In this document: in pieces, positions 63,555-64,000 of the stretch
Layout: each line of letters begins with the position of its first letter
Numbering within the stretch: position 1 is the stretch's first letter
Assembly (NCBI RefSeq): GCF_003867015.1
Contig: NZ_CP032548.1
Location: 1,245,001-1,309,000, forward strand
Direction: 5' to 3'
DNA: 64,000 nucleotides
DNA from: Tenacibaculum singaporense
Lineage (GTDB): Bacteria > Bacteroidota > Bacteroidia > Flavobacteriales > Flavobacteriaceae
The notes under the pieces: generated by a model
What the model was told of the DNA's origin: nothing
Databases searched by the model: none
What the model saw: the letters and a program-made list of their open reading frames with translations, nothing else
Program-made: the position numbers and the translations under genes

Positions 63555-64000
63555 CTAGAATTTTTTGCCTATAAAACGAATCACACTTCCTTTACCGTTG
63601 TGAGAATCTCCTTCATTTAAAAAGACTTCTTTTTCTTCTAAAACTTGAATTTCAAAACCAGTAAAATCTTGTTGTATTTGTTCTATAGAAAAAAGCATAT
63701 CTACATCTTTTGGACCACCTATTTTGGGATTATTCTTCTGATAATTAAGATGATTTTTACTAAAAGCTTCAAAAATTATATACCCATTAGGTTTAAGAAG
63801 TGTAGTAAGTTTTTGGTGAATAATAGAAATTTTCCAAGCAGAAAAATGTGCGTAGATTAAACCAATAGCATCAAAAGATTCTTTTGGAAGTTCAAGATCT
63901 TGTATGTCGCCTACAACATACTTTAGATTTACATTAAACTCAGAGGCTAGTTTTAGAGCTTTACTTTTTCCTTCAATACTTAAATCGGTAGCAGTAACAT
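63555..64000 (-). CDS. class I SAM-dependent methyltransferase (partial, 5' end outside)
   Basis: The minus strand is open from the window end to TAG at 63555-63557, about 147 residues. It reads VTATDLSIEGKSKALKLA (second half of the SAM Rossmann fold with the acidic ribose-binding Asp), VVGDIQDLELPKESFDAIGLIYAHFSAW, then LLKPNGYIIFEAF, and ends RFIGKKF. These are motifs II-IV of class I methyltransferases. The glycine-rich motif I lies beyond the window, and the substrate is unknown. Confidence 0.85.
   Translation of the reverse strand, partial: VTATDLSIEGKSKALKLASEFNVNLKYVVGDIQDLELPKESFDAIGLIYAHFSAWKISIIHQKLTTLLKPNGYIIFEAFSKNHLNYQKNNPKIGGPKDVDMLFSIEQIQQDFTGFEIQVLEEKEVFLNEGDSHNGKGSVIRFIGKKF

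Noticed and set aside
63645..63860. Plus-strand open frame near the right edge
   Set aside because: It is antisense to a clear methyltransferase reading frame that continues off the window.
1..64000. CRISPR arrays, insertion sequences, prophage or integrase genes
   Set aside because: No regular spacer-repeat arrays, transposase motifs or phage genes were seen anywhere in the window.

Overview
The window reads as a chromosomal segment of a marine-type Flavobacteriaceae bacterium (Bacteroidota). It is strongly AT-rich and has almost no Shine-Dalgarno sequences. Promoters carry the Bacteroidota -7 motif TAnnTTTG, sometimes with a TTG 17-23 bases upstream. Marker genes agree: gldJ, porV, a DUF4293 protein, a Rho factor with a long low-complexity insertion, fused CcsB/CcsA, a cobalamin-dependent methylmalonyl-CoA mutase pair and LysM/periplasmic-binding fusions. 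The genus cannot be fixed from the sequence alone; a Tenacibaculum/Polaribacter-like organism would fit.

Bases 1-10581 are the end of one long, translationally coupled plus-strand cluster for a surface polysaccharide. It contains a partial upstream gene, two sugar formyltransferases, a heparinase-like protein, a glycosyltransferase, a PglC-like initiating sugar transferase, a PIG-L deacetylase, a TauD-like oxygenase, a degenerate aldo/keto reductase, a PglD-like acetyltransferase, a PglE-like aminotransferase and galE. A repeat-bearing spacer (10582-10946) separates it from rfbA-rfbC-rfbB (dTDP-4-keto-6-deoxy sugars, no rfbD). A second polysaccharide locus on the minus strand (25051-30131) has Wzc, Wza and a PglF/WbpM-type 4,6-dehydratase, with a divergent CpsB-type phosphatase. 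Together the loci supply a PglF-E-D-C-like set for a bacillosamine-type initiating sugar, plus export control.

Bases 13507-25002 hold a LysM lipoprotein, guaA, a KAS III-like enzyme, cdd, porV, gldJ, murF and an N-acetylglucosamine-kinase-like gene. This is the gliding/type IX secretion region, but no porU lies between porV and gldJ. Bases 30191-50524 are housekeeping: cytochrome c biogenesis, psd, mutB-mutA-ftsB-udk, tRNA-Thr and tRNA-Pro, crcB, folP, cdaA, an MsbA-like exporter, truA and a phosphodiesterase.

Bases 50507-53939 carry a two-component operon: a LuxR-type regulator, a repeat-containing lipoprotein and a TPR histidine kinase. The regulator-lipoprotein gap holds a diverged tandem duplication with long inverted repeats and an apparent relic of the regulator's C-terminus. 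Then come DUF4293, rho and a small folate/membrane cluster. Bases 58374-63353 form an NtrB/NtrC-like pair with an intact GAFTGA motif. It is followed by a GG-N10-GC sigma-54-type promoter and a nitrogen cluster: a small Cys-rich protein, glutamate dehydrogenase, a GreA/Rnk-like protein and a hypothetical. A partial methyltransferase closes the window on the minus strand.

The best candidates for something undescribed are the duplicated hairpin region at about 53024-53317 and the sigma-54/NtrC-controlled glutamate dehydrogenase unit at about 60815-63353. A G9 tract inside rfbB that could switch the gene by slippage also stands out.
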